The notes under the pieces were generated by a model. It ran no database searches and was not told where the DNA came from. It saw nothing but the letters and a program-made list of their open reading frames with translations. The translations under genes and the position numbers were made by a program. Positions 33,151-40,906 of a stretch of 40,906 nt of DNA are shown here, in pieces (position 1 is the first letter of the stretch; each line of letters begins with the position of its first letter). Source of the DNA: Lacustribacter sp964460315 (GTDB taxonomy: Bacteria; Pseudomonadota; Gammaproteobacteria; Burkholderiales; Burkholderiaceae_A); NCBI GenBank assembly GCA_964460315.1, contig CAYWPQ010000011.1, positions 1 to 40,906 on the forward strand. Reading direction: 5' to 3'.

Positions 33151-34494
33151 TTGATCAACACGTTGACGCCCAATCACTCGCGCAGACTCTCAGAAGATCT
33201 CGCCGATGCCGCGCGTTTCATCGCCGATCAGCTTGGCTCGAGGGTAACGTCGGGAGCAACGCCTTGGGACGAACAGCCAGCCCGAAAAAAAAGCAGCCCC
33301 TCGGTGTCTGATCTGACCTATCGAGGCTTTCGGGGCTGGGGTCTTGCTCAGGTTCGTCTGAAAAGAATGGCACCGAAGCTGCCAGCGATCGAGATCCAGG
33401 CCTTGTTCGCAATCGCCTGGTCCGCGTTGGGAAGTGCGATGCGACCTCAACACGTCTTGGTTGACGAAACCGTGGCTGCCGCAAAAAGTCTTCAGGGTCA
33501 GTCCGTGGCGGGCTTTGTCAATGCACTGTTGCGCCGATCACTCGATGATCAAGCAGCAGCATTGGGGGATGCCAACCAGCCTGAAGCGAAATACAACGCA
33601 CCTGGATGGTGGATCGACAAGATCCGCCATGACTATCAAGACCAGGCAGACGCCGTGTTAACGGCGCTCACCCAACGAAGCGGGTTAACGGTCAGGCTTG
33701 ACCCTGGGGCGGGCTTGGATGCCCAGCGTTATTTGGCGTCGCTTCACGATCGCGGCCTTCAGGGAACGATGGTGGGCCCGACGGCAGTTTCCATTTCACC
33801 GCCCGTACCGGTTGAAGAGATACCTGGATTTGCAGAAGGCTGGGTAAGCGTTCAAGACGCCTCCGCGCAGGCCGCGCTGGCCTCTATCGAAGACATTGAG
33901 CCAACGACCCGCCCCTTGGAAATTCTTGATGCCTGTGCGGCGCCTGGCGGGAAAACGATTGCGCTTGCTCAGCGTTTTCAGGGGCGTGTCTGGGCGGTGG
34001 ACAGCTCGGCAACTCGGCTTGCAAGGCTGACCCATGACCTCTCTCGGGTTGGCCCAACCTTAGGCGCCAGGGTGGAAACTGTGGTTCACAACCTGACCCA
34101 GCCTTGGACGTCAGTCAAAGCGGCGTCGGGAAATTTTCTACCGGAATCCTTTGACCTGATCGTGCTCGATGCACCCTGCTCAGCCTCTGGCGTGAGCCGT
34201 CGACACCCCGAGATCCCTTGGAAACGCACGGCTGATCAGATCAAGAGTGTGGTGAAGACCCAACGCCAGATGCTTGATCTTCTTTGGGGAAGGCTTCAAC
34301 CCGGGGGACAATTGCTCTTTGTCACCTGTTCGGTTTTTTCTGAAGAAGGAGAGCAACAGCAGGAAGCCTTTCTGAGTCGAACGCCGGATGCGGAGCCTTT
34401 GCCCGCTGCCGGTCGCCTCCTGCCCATTGCGCAGAGAAATCAAGGCGTTGATCAGGACGGTTTTTTTGTCGCCCGCTTTCGAAAACGATGCTAA
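33151..34494 (+). CDS. rsmB: 16S rRNA (cytosine967-C5)-methyltransferase RsmB
   Basis: This enzyme methylates C967 of 16S rRNA. It has 447 residues: an N-terminal NusB-like RNA-binding domain (about 10-140) and a SAM-dependent methyltransferase domain. The SAM motif is LDACAAPGGKTIALAQ. The two conserved cysteines are in DAPCSASGVSRRHPEIPW and VTCSVFSEEGE. The start is a TTG at 33151, 12 bp after the fmt stop, without a strong Shine-Dalgarno. Another in-frame TTG lies at 33163, so the exact start is uncertain. It overlaps the next gene by 7 bp. Confidence 0.95.
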   Translation: MINTLTPNHSRRLSEDLADAARFIADQLGSRVTSGATPWDEQPARKKSSPSVSDLTYRGFRGWGLAQVRLKRMAPKLPAIEIQALFAIAWSALGSAMRPQHVLVDETVAAAKSLQGQSVAGFVNALLRRSLDDQAAALGDANQPEAKYNAPGWWIDKIRHDYQDQADAVLTALTQRSGLTVRLDPGAGLDAQRYLASLHDRGLQGTMVGPTAVSISPPVPVEEIPGFAEGWVSVQDASAQAALASIEDIEPTTRPLEILDACAAPGGKTIALAQRFQGRVWAVDSSATRLARLTHDLSRVGPTLGARVETVVHNLTQPWTSVKAASGNFLPESFDLIVLDAPCSASGVSRRHPEIPWKRTADQIKSVVKTQRQMLDLLWGRLQPGGQLLFVTCSVFSEEGEQQQEAFLSRTPDAEPLPAAGRLLPIAQRNQGVDQDGFFVARFRKRC

Positions 34495-35135
34495 CCATTC
34501 GCCCCCCTCGCCTTTCAGCCCTTTTGATGCTGATGGCTGCCTTCGCAATCTGGGCCACAACGCCGGCGGCCAAGGCCAATGACAGTGAGTCCATCACCCT
34601 GTCGACGCCTGTCTTAAGTGCGGGCTACGACCGGGTCTGGATGGTGCACGCCGAGGTCAAGGTGACATTAAGTCCAGTATTGATAGAGGCAGTGAACCGT
34701 GGTGTGCCACTGCATTTTGTGACTGAGCTGGAGATCTCAAGAAAGCGCTGGTATTGGTGGAACAAAGAGGTTGTGGATCTTATGAAGCCGGTGCGGCTGA
34801 GCTATCACGCGGTGACCCAGCAGTATCGAATTTCCGTGGGCGGTCTTCATCAGCTTGTTTTTGATGGTCTTGATGAAGCCCTGAGCTCGGCCGTTAGCCT
34901 GAAAGGCTGGTCCATTGCCACGCCAGAACAAACAACTGTCCTCAAAGCATTAAGCGAGGCGCAGAAATCTCCTGAAGACTACGAGATGCGTCTTCGTGTG
35001 CGGCTTGATACCGCCAAACTTCCTAAACCTCTTCAGATCAACGCCCTCACGAACAAAGATTGGAACCTATCAAGCGAGTGGATTCGGCCGCGCTTTGCGC
35101 CGCCGGTTCCTAGCTTGCTAGGAGACCGCCCGTGA
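34488..35135 (+). CDS. DUF4390 secreted protein, linked to NtrYX
   Basis: This protein of 215 residues has unknown function and resembles DUF4390. A signal peptide (about 1-31, hydrophobic core SALLMLMAAFAIW, cleavage after AAKA) predicts export. The mature part contains the repeated pattern VPLHFVTELEISRKRWYWWNKEV seen in this family. It overlaps rsmB by 7 bp and the sensor kinase gene by 4 bp. In betaproteobacteria this gene regularly lies just before ntrY, suggesting a role in sensing by the NtrY kinase, but that is inference. Confidence 0.85.
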   Translation: MLTIRPPRLSALLMLMAAFAIWATTPAAKANDSESITLSTPVLSAGYDRVWMVHAEVKVTLSPVLIEAVNRGVPLHFVTELEISRKRWYWWNKEVVDLMKPVRLSYHAVTQQYRISVGGLHQLVFDGLDEALSSAVSLKGWSIATPEQTTVLKALSEAQKSPEDYEMRLRVRLDTAKLPKPLQINALTNKDWNLSSEWIRPRFAPPVPSLLGDRP

Positions 35136-37354
35136 GCCTTACCCTTCGCCTAGCCCTTGGCTTGGTGATGGTGTTGGCCGCGGCCTTGATGCTGCTGCTG
35201 GCCTCGGCAAGTTCGAGCAGTTCTGTTTTTGATCAGATTTATCCATGGCTATTGGCAGCCAACGGAGTGATCACCCTGATCATGATGGGCATCACTCTAT
35301 GGGTGGTGGTTCGTTTTTGGCAACGAATGAGGCGGGGCGTTTTTGGGGCCCGAATCATGGTTCGCCTCGCCTTTGCTTTTGCGCTGATTGGAATCATTCC
35401 TGTGGCACTGGTGTCGTTTGTTTCGGCACAATTTCTGGCCAAGACGATTGACAGCTGGTTCACCCAGAGTGTGAATGTGGCCCTTGATGCCGGTGTCAGT
35501 CTTGGCCGTACCTCGTTGGACACGCTGCGTGCGGACGCCATGAATCGCGCAAGGCGGCTTGCCATCTCCATTGAAGAGGTGCCAGCAGCGCAGATGATTG
35601 GCCACATCGAAAAAGTGATTGACGGCCGCGAAGGTGTGGACGTCTTGATCCTTTCGAACTCGGGCGCCGTGCTGGCCAGCCGAAGCGCCCAGCTGACGAG
35701 CCTGGTTCCCGAGCTTCCCCCCAAGGAGGCCCTGGATCGCGCTCGCGCGGCCCGACAGTTTGTTTCTGTGGAGCCTCGAGCCGGCGCCTACGATCGTTCG
35801 CTTCAGGTGCGAGCAATTGCCATGACGACACCGTTGACAGCGCTTGTCGAGGAGTCCCGATTCGTTCAGTGGGTTGAGCAGATTCCTCAGTCGTTGACCC
35901 TCAACCTTGAGGCTCTGAATGACGGCGTGCGGGATTATGATCAGCTCGCCTTGGGCAAAGAGGGCCTTCGCAAGATGTATGGCGTGACCCTGGCTTTAAC
36001 TTTGCTGCTGGCCTTTCTGGGCGCCCTCTTAAGTGCGCTTCTTTTGAGTGGCTGGCTTGCAGGGCCCCTTCGTCAGCTTGAGCGAGCCACCAAAGCGGTG
36101 GCCTCGGGGGACTATCGCCCGTTGCGCTTTGACCCGGCGTCGACCGACGAGCTCAATGTCTTGGTGGGCTCGTTTAATCAGATGACGAGCCAGCTCAATG
36201 AGGCCCGTGATCTTGCCCAAAAGAGTCGTGTCCGGTTGGAAGAGTCGAATATGTTTTTGCAGCAGGTGTTGGCCCACCTTTCTGCTGGTGTTTTGATTTT
36301 TGATGAAGACTGGAATCTGCGGGAATTCAACGGCAGTGCAGAGCGAATTCTTGGCATTCGACTTTTAGAGATTAAAGATCAGCCCTTTGGCCAGATGGCC
36401 GTCTTAGGGGGCTGCGCCGAGCAGCTTCGAGAGGGCCTGCTTGCTGCGGTGGACAGCCAGTTTCAGTACGAAGCGACCCTGCCCGACGGCGGGAGCATGA
36501 CCCTTTTGGTGAGCGGCTCGCGCCTGCCCGGAAAACAGCCGCAGTATGTTGTGGTGTTTGACGACATTGGCGAGCTGCTCTCGGCCCAACGGTCTCGTGA
36601 TTTTGCCGAGATTGCGCGACGGCTTGCCCACGAGATTAAAAACCCCCTCACGCCCATTCAGCTCTCTGCCGAACGGCTTGAGCGCCGTCTTGCCGACCGG
36701 CTGGGACCCGATGACGCCGAGCTTCTCGGCCGATCCACCCGAACCATCGTGGAGCAGGTCACCGCCTTAAAGGCCATGGTGGACGAATTCCGAAATTACG
36801 CAAGGCTTCCTGCGCCGAACCCAGAGGCGGTCAACCTTGCCGGGTTACTCAAAGACATGCAGCTGCTCTATGCAACCGATGCAAGAATTCACTGGCCGGA
36901 TTTGTCGCAGTCAATGCGGGTGATGGCCGACCGGGCCCAGTTGATTCAGGTGATCCACAACCTCATTCAGAATGCGCAGGATGCAGTGGCGGATGACGCC
37001 AATGCCGAGATTCTTGTCCAGCTGGGCGAGCGGGTTGCCTCTCGCGGTGACCGCAGGATTCGGCTTGCCGTGTTGGACAGTGGTCCGGGAATTTCACCTG
37101 AGATGAAGGCGCGATTGTTCGAACCCTATTTCACAAGCAAGGCACGGGGTAATGGTCTGGGGCTGGCCATTGTGAAAAAAATCGTCGAGGAAAATCACGG
37201 CAAGGTGGTGTTGGCCAATCGGCACGAGGTCATGGCCGACGGATCCACCGGTGCCATTGCATTGGTTGAATTTGCGAAACTTGAGAATGAAGCCGACAAT
37301 CATCGTGTGAACACTCTGGTATCCGGCCTTAATCCTTCAAGCCCCAATGGCTGA
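35132..37354 (+). CDS. ntrY: NtrY-type sensor histidine kinase
   Basis: This membrane sensor kinase has 740 residues and starts GTG, overlapping the previous gene by 4 bp. Three transmembrane helices lie at about 7-25, 38-64 and 76-100, with a further one at about 287-310 after an extracytoplasmic region. HAMP (about 310-360, GPLRQLERATKAVASGDY) and PAS (about 375-480) domains follow. The phosphorylated His500 lies in RRLAHEIKNPLTPIQLSAERL. The ATP-binding domain shows NLIQNAQDAV, DSGPGISPEM and GNGLGLAIVKKI. Such kinases respond to nitrogen, redox or envelope signals. Its partner is the next gene, overlapping by 8 bp. Confidence 0.93.
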   Translation: MSLTLRLALGLVMVLAAALMLLLASASSSSSVFDQIYPWLLAANGVITLIMMGITLWVVVRFWQRMRRGVFGARIMVRLAFAFALIGIIPVALVSFVSAQFLAKTIDSWFTQSVNVALDAGVSLGRTSLDTLRADAMNRARRLAISIEEVPAAQMIGHIEKVIDGREGVDVLILSNSGAVLASRSAQLTSLVPELPPKEALDRARAARQFVSVEPRAGAYDRSLQVRAIAMTTPLTALVEESRFVQWVEQIPQSLTLNLEALNDGVRDYDQLALGKEGLRKMYGVTLALTLLLAFLGALLSALLLSGWLAGPLRQLERATKAVASGDYRPLRFDPASTDELNVLVGSFNQMTSQLNEARDLAQKSRVRLEESNMFLQQVLAHLSAGVLIFDEDWNLREFNGSAERILGIRLLEIKDQPFGQMAVLGGCAEQLREGLLAAVDSQFQYEATLPDGGSMTLLVSGSRLPGKQPQYVVVFDDIGELLSAQRSRDFAEIARRLAHEIKNPLTPIQLSAERLERRLADRLGPDDAELLGRSTRTIVEQVTALKAMVDEFRNYARLPAPNPEAVNLAGLLKDMQLLYATDARIHWPDLSQSMRVMADRAQLIQVIHNLIQNAQDAVADDANAEILVQLGERVASRGDRRIRLAVLDSGPGISPEMKARLFEPYFTSKARGNGLGLAIVKKIVEENHGKVVLANRHEVMADGSTGAIALVEFAKLENEADNHRVNTLVSGLNPSSPNG

Positions 37355-38054
37355 CATTCTTATTGTTGATGATGAAATCGGCGTGCGAGAACTCCTGAGC
37401 GAAGTTCTCCAAGATGAAGGCTATTCCATTTCATTGGCGGAAAATGCCTCGCAGGCACGCGAACTTCATCAGTCCAAGCGCCACGACCTGATTCTTCTGG
37501 ACATCTGGATGCCCGACACGGACGGCGTGACCCTGCTCAAGGAATGGGCTGCTCAGCAGCAGCTCAGTGCCCCGGTGATCATGATGTCCGGTCACGCCAC
37601 CATTGAAACGGCGGTGGAAGCCACCCGCATCGGGGCCACGGATTTTTTGGAAAAACCCATTGCACTAAATAAGCTTTTGCAAACCGTTCAACTTGCCTTG
37701 TCGAGGCAGCCTGCTCGACAGGAAAGCTTCGCGAAGCCCGCGCAAAGCTTCGGCCAAGACAACGAGACTGAATACGAATGGCAAGACAGCCCACGCGGCC
37801 TGTCCGATCTTGAACCTGTGCTCATGCCAGAGCCCGTTGCACCCCGCTCCGCCCTTGAGGTTGCCAAGGAGGCGCTGATGGCGATCAACCTTGCAGCACC
37901 CCTGCGAGAAGCCAGAGATGATTTTGAACGGGCGTATCTGAATTACCACCTCGAACAAGAGCGCGGCAGCATGACTCGTGTGGCCGAAAGCACGGGCCTT
38001 GAGCGCACCCATCTTTATCGCAAGCTCAAGCAGCTTGGGATTGATAAGCGCTAG
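37347..38054 (+). CDS. ntrX: NtrX-like response regulator without AAA+ domain
   Basis: This response regulator of 235 residues has an N-terminal receiver domain (1-120; phospho-acceptor Asp52, Ser81 and Lys103 conserved). A low-complexity linker (about 121-190) and a C-terminal Fis-type helix-turn-helix (about 198-235, GSMTRVAESTGLERTHLYRKLKQLGI) follow. NtrX proteins usually also have a central sigma-54-contacting AAA+ domain and reach about 450 residues; it is absent here. The arrangement resembles the RegA/ActR type, so it probably controls sigma-70 promoters. The linker DNA is rich in palindromes. Confidence 0.88.
   Translation: MADILIVDDEIGVRELLSEVLQDEGYSISLAENASQARELHQSKRHDLILLDIWMPDTDGVTLLKEWAAQQQLSAPVIMMSGHATIETAVEATRIGATDFLEKPIALNKLLQTVQLALSRQPARQESFAKPAQSFGQDNETEYEWQDSPRGLSDLEPVLMPEPVAPRSALEVAKEALMAINLAAPLREARDDFERAYLNYHLEQERGSMTRVAESTGLERTHLYRKLKQLGIDKR
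37699..37752. repeat. Palindrome cluster inside the ntrX linker
   Basis: TGTCGAG (37699-37705) and CTCGACA (37714-37720) form an inverted repeat. GCTTCGCGAAGC (37726-37737) is a perfect 12-bp palindrome, and AAAGCTTCG occurs twice (37723-37731 and 37744-37752). They lie in the coding region between the receiver and the DNA-binding domain. Confidence 0.55.
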
Positions 38055-38083
38055 AGCGCTCCAACAAGCGATAGGCAGGTCCC

Positions 38084-39475
38084 ATGAAAATATTGATTCT
38101 TGGTGCGGGTCGAGTGGGATCAAGCTTGGCCGAACAGCTGGTGCTGGAAAAAAATGACATCACGGTGGTCGACACCCAGGCCGACAATCTGGCTGAACTT
38201 CAAGACCGTTTTGACCTTCGCACCGTTCAGGGAAATGCCACCTCGTTATCGGTGCTCCAAGAGGCGGGTGCGGCAGACTCCGACATTTTGATTGCGGTCA
38301 CGGCGAGCGACGAGGCGAACCTTGTGGCCTGCATGATGGGTCATCGCCACTTCACCATTCCAAAGCGCATTGCGCGTTTTCGATCCAGCCAATGGGTTCA
38401 AAACCCGGACCTTCTTGCGCCCGACGCCTTCGCCGTGGATATGGCCATTAGCCCCGAGCAGACCGTCACGGATTACCTGATTAAGCTTATTGAAATTCCA
38501 GAGGCCCTTCAGGTCATTGAATTTGCCCGTGGGCTGGTCAGCCTGCTCGCCGTGAAGGCCGACGCCACCAGCCCGCTGGTGGGCCACCCGGTTCGAGATC
38601 TTCGCGCGCATCTGCCGCATATCGAATCAAGAATTGTGGCGATCTTTCGATCCAACCGCGCCATCATTCCTGACGGGGACACCCGGGTCGAGGCCAATGA
38701 CGAGGTCTTCTTTGTTGCCTCAACCACCCACATTCGTCAGGTCACCCGTGAGCTTCGCCAGGAAGAGCGAAGCGTGAAGCGGATGATGATTGCCGGCGGA
38801 GGCAACATTGGCCTGCGTGTGGCCAAAGGTGTTTCCGGTTACATGACCCCGAAAATTATCGAAGGCAACCGAAACCGCTGCACGGTGCTTGCCCAGCAGC
38901 TTAATGGCCAGGCTTTGGTGCTTCACGGCGACTCCACCGACGAAGAGCTTTTGGCCCAGGAAAACGTGGGCAATATGGATCTTTTTTTGGCCCTCACCAA
39001 CGACGACGAGAACAACATCATGTCGGCGTTATTGGCAAAAAAAATGGGTGCACGTCGAGTCATTGCCTTAATCAATCGTCGTGCCTATGCCGAGCTAATG
39101 GAAGGTGGCCGGGTCGATGTCGCCATCACACCCTCCCATGCCACGATTGGTGAGCTTTTGAAATACGTCCGAAGGGGTGATGTGGCGGCGGTGCACAGCC
39201 TTCGGCGGGGTGCGGCCGAGGCACTCGAGATCGTGGCCCATGGCGACCCATCCACTTCCAAAGTGGTGGGGCGACGAATTGAGGAAATCGCCCTACCCAC
39301 GGGCTCAAGCATTGGCGCGCTGGTGCGGGGGATTGACTCCGACAGCCCACAGGTCTTGATGGCCCACCATGACACGGTGATTGAGGGCGACGATCACCTC
39401 ATTGTCTTTGTGACCGACAAGCGGGTGATCGCCAAGGTGGAAAAACTCTTTCAGGTCACCGCCGGGTTTTTCTAG
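38084..39475 (+). CDS. trkA: Trk potassium uptake regulatory protein TrkA
   Basis: This NAD(H)-binding peripheral subunit gates the TrkH/TrkG potassium channel. It has 463 residues with two tandem RCK units. The first nucleotide-binding motif is GAGRVGSSLAEQL (about 7-19) and the second GGGNIGLRVAKGV in the middle. No trkH follows; the next gene, 103 bp on, is a TRAP component. The membrane partner must be elsewhere. It follows ntrX by 29 bp, so it may be co-transcribed with ntrYX. Confidence 0.96.
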   Translation: MKILILGAGRVGSSLAEQLVLEKNDITVVDTQADNLAELQDRFDLRTVQGNATSLSVLQEAGAADSDILIAVTASDEANLVACMMGHRHFTIPKRIARFRSSQWVQNPDLLAPDAFAVDMAISPEQTVTDYLIKLIEIPEALQVIEFARGLVSLLAVKADATSPLVGHPVRDLRAHLPHIESRIVAIFRSNRAIIPDGDTRVEANDEVFFVASTTHIRQVTRELRQEERSVKRMMIAGGGNIGLRVAKGVSGYMTPKIIEGNRNRCTVLAQQLNGQALVLHGDSTDEELLAQENVGNMDLFLALTNDDENNIMSALLAKKMGARRVIALINRRAYAELMEGGRVDVAITPSHATIGELLKYVRRGDVAAVHSLRRGAAEALEIVAHGDPSTSKVVGRRIEEIALPTGSSIGALVRGIDSDSPQVLMAHHDTVIEGDDHLIVFVTDKRVIAKVEKLFQVTAGFF

Positions 39476-39578
39476 CAAAACCCTGGTTTGATGCGGCTTC
39501 TCGGGGGTTTTCCCTAGCCACTCTTTCGAAATCCCTGACCCATAATTGCCGGGCACTATCTTTTTCTTAGGAGACAAA

Positions 39579-40751
39579 ATGGAGCATTCCAAACAAGAGC
39601 AGTCTGCAGTGGCCGCCACGGCTGAGCAGGTTCCCCAGCAAGGTCGTCGTAAGTTTTTCAGCAAAGCCGCAACCGCTGCCGTCGCAGCTCCTATTGCTGG
39701 CTTCCCCATGATTTCAGTGGCTCAGGCCCCCATCGTTTTCAAGATGCAGGGTTCCTGGGGTGCCAACGAGATTTTCTCGGAAATGGCCCAGGAATACGTC
39801 AAGCGTGTGAACGACATGGCCGGTGGCCGTCTTCGCATTGAATATCTGCCCGCAGGCGCTGTGGTTAAGCCTTTCGAGCTTATGGATGCTGTCAGTAAAG
39901 GCGTTCTTGACGCCGGTCACCATGTGTCGGGCTACTGGTACGGTAAATCCAAAGTGGCTTCGCTCTTCGGAACCGGCCCCGTGAGTGGTGCAACCCCCGA
40001 GATCGGCCTTTCATGGATTCACAAAGGCGGCGGTCAGCAGCTCTGGGACGAACTAGTTGCCAAGCTGAACCTGAACGTCGTGGGCTTTTTCTCCTTCCCC
40101 ATGCCTTCACAGCCCCTGGGATGGTTCAAGAACCCCCCACCCAAGAAGGCCACTGAACTGAAGGGCTTCAAGTACCGCACCATTGGCTTGGCTGCCGACC
40201 TTCTCCAGGAAATGGGAATGGCCGTGGCTCAGCTTCCTGGCGGCGAGATCGTTCCTGCCATGCAGCGCGGCGTGATTGACGCGTTTGAGTTCAACAACCC
40301 CACCGCTGACATGCGCTTTGGTGCGCAGGACGTGGCGAAGTACTACTCCATGGGTTCGTATCACCAGGCTCAGGAATTCTTTGAAATCATCTTCAACAAG
40401 ACGAAGTTCAATGCACTTCCTGCCGACCTGAAAGCCATCCTGCGTTACGCCGCAGAAGCCGCATCAACCTCAAGCACCGCCACGGCCCACGACAACTACT
40501 CTCGCGACCTGCAAGAGCTGATTGTGAAGCACAAGGTTCGCGTTTCGCGCACCACGGCTGACGTTTACCAGGGCCAGCTTGCTGCCTGGGACAAAGTCAC
40601 GGCAAAGCTTGAAAAAGAAGTGGACATGTTCAAGAAGGTGAATGACTCCTTCAAGGCCTGGTCCAAGCGAGTCGGCTTCTATCACTTCACCAACGAAGCC
40701 GATTACAAGCGCGCCTACGAGCACGTGCAGAAAACCAAGCTTCCCCGATAA
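39579..40751 (+). CDS. TRAP transporter substrate-binding protein DctP (TakP-like), Tat-exported
   Basis: This is the periplasmic binding protein of a TRAP transporter, 390 residues from ATG 39579; AGGAG 6 bp upstream and a twin-arginine signal support that start over the upstream TTG. The signal is GRRKFFSK (Arg23-Arg24) with a hydrophobic stretch ATAAVAAPIAG and predicted cleavage after VAQA (residue 50). The mature region has KMQGSW, RLRIEYLPAGAVV and the binding-site segment FKYRTIGLAADLLQEMG with the family arginine. The sequence is nearest to TakP-like proteins for alpha-keto or hydroxycarboxylic acids, but the ligand is not certain. Confidence 0.93.
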   Translation: MEHSKQEQSAVAATAEQVPQQGRRKFFSKAATAAVAAPIAGFPMISVAQAPIVFKMQGSWGANEIFSEMAQEYVKRVNDMAGGRLRIEYLPAGAVVKPFELMDAVSKGVLDAGHHVSGYWYGKSKVASLFGTGPVSGATPEIGLSWIHKGGGQQLWDELVAKLNLNVVGFFSFPMPSQPLGWFKNPPPKKATELKGFKYRTIGLAADLLQEMGMAVAQLPGGEIVPAMQRGVIDAFEFNNPTADMRFGAQDVAKYYSMGSYHQAQEFFEIIFNKTKFNALPADLKAILRYAAEAASTSSTATAHDNYSRDLQELIVKHKVRVSRTTADVYQGQLAAWDKVTAKLEKEVDMFKKVNDSFKAWSKRVGFYHFTNEADYKRAYEHVQKTKLPR

Positions 40752-40768
40752 TTTGGTAAGCTTATCGA

Positions 40769-40804
40769 GGAGCTGTCAGGATTTTCCTGGCAGCTCCTTT
40801 TTTT
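40769..40804 (+). terminator. Strong rho-independent terminator after dctP
   Basis: GGAGCTGTCAGGA pairs with TCCTGGCAGCTCC (13-bp stem, one T-G wobble) around the loop TTT, followed by seven T. It lies between the binding-protein gene and the permease gene, so most transcripts would stop here and the permease would be made at lower level. Confidence 0.92.
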
Positions 40805-40826
40805 AATTATTTCGAGAAAACTGGTC

Positions 40827-40906
40827 ATGGAATCGCTGATTCGAACCATTGATATCTTTAGCAAGTCGGTAGGCCACACCTTTGGCTGGTGCGTGCTCAT
40901 TCTTAC
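40827..40906 (+). CDS. TRAP transporter small permease subunit (DctQ-like), start only
   Basis: Only the first 26 codons are in the window. The start MESLIRTIDIFSKSVGHTFGWCVLIL has a short cytoplasmic segment followed by the beginning of a hydrophobic helix, as in small TRAP permeases that follow dctP. It comes 75 bp after the dctP stop, past the terminator. No strong Shine-Dalgarno is seen. The call rests on context and the first residues. Confidence 0.75.
   Translation, partial: MESLIRTIDIFSKSVGHTFGWCVLIL

Noticed and set aside
39476..39578. Sigma-54 promoter before dctP
   Set aside because: No GG-N10-GC element with proper flanks was found; a CATAAT at 39541-39546 has no good -35 and was not called.
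1..40906. CRISPR arrays, insertion sequences, phage genes, tRNA or rRNA genes
   Set aside because: No spaced direct repeats, transposase motifs, phage proteins or recognisable RNA genes were seen on either strand.

Overview
The window looks like the replication-origin region of a betaproteobacterial (probably Burkholderiales) chromosome. Three things support this: the gene order mnmG-rsmG-parA-parB-atpI-atpBEFHAGD on one side of rpmH-rnpA-yidD-yidC-mnmE and dnaA-dnaN-gyrB, the order def-fmt-rsmB-DUF4390-ntrY-ntrX-trkA further right, and protein sequences that read as betaproteobacterial. GC content is moderate by eye. The genus cannot be fixed from the sequence alone. No rRNA, tRNA, CRISPR array, insertion sequence or prophage was seen, and no stretch over 300 bases lacks a gene.

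Left arm (1-21.6 kb), mostly minus strand. The F1Fo ATP synthase operon (atpI-B-E-F-H-A-G-D, atpD cut by the window edge) has a good sigma-70 promoter in front of atpI. Upstream of it lie the partition genes parB and parA, then rsmG and mnmG. A perfect 16-bp parS palindrome ends 2 bp before the mnmG start codon. Next come a metabolic cluster (gabD, mmsA and a TSUP permease as one operon; pdxA; GTP-dependent pckG; an N-domain-only asparaginase) and the conserved mnmE-yidC-yidD-rnpA-rpmH block.

Origin (21.6-24.5 kb). rpmH and dnaA diverge across about 140 bp that holds a consensus DnaA box. The dnaA-dnaN gap (212 bp) carries several DnaA-box-like sites, one perfect TTATCCACA, then a run of DnaA-trio triplets and an AT-rich tract. 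It is the best candidate for oriC. Gene orientation flips around it, so most genes are transcribed away from it.

Right arm (24.5-40.9 kb). gyrB, an NT5-family 5'-nucleotidase, topB and dprA (both minus), then def-fmt-rsmB-DUF4390-ntrY-ntrX-trkA, and finally a TRAP transporter whose binding-protein gene is separated from the permease gene (cut by the window end) by a strong intrinsic terminator.

Most of the window is housekeeping sequence. I found no convincing new multi-gene system. The points most worth a second look are the rnpA start (no canonical start codon after rpmH, reading frame open through rpmH), parS in the mnmG ribosome-binding region, the DnaA-trio origin, an NtrX-type regulator with no AAA+ domain and a palindrome-rich linker, and a DprA without its N-terminal domain.
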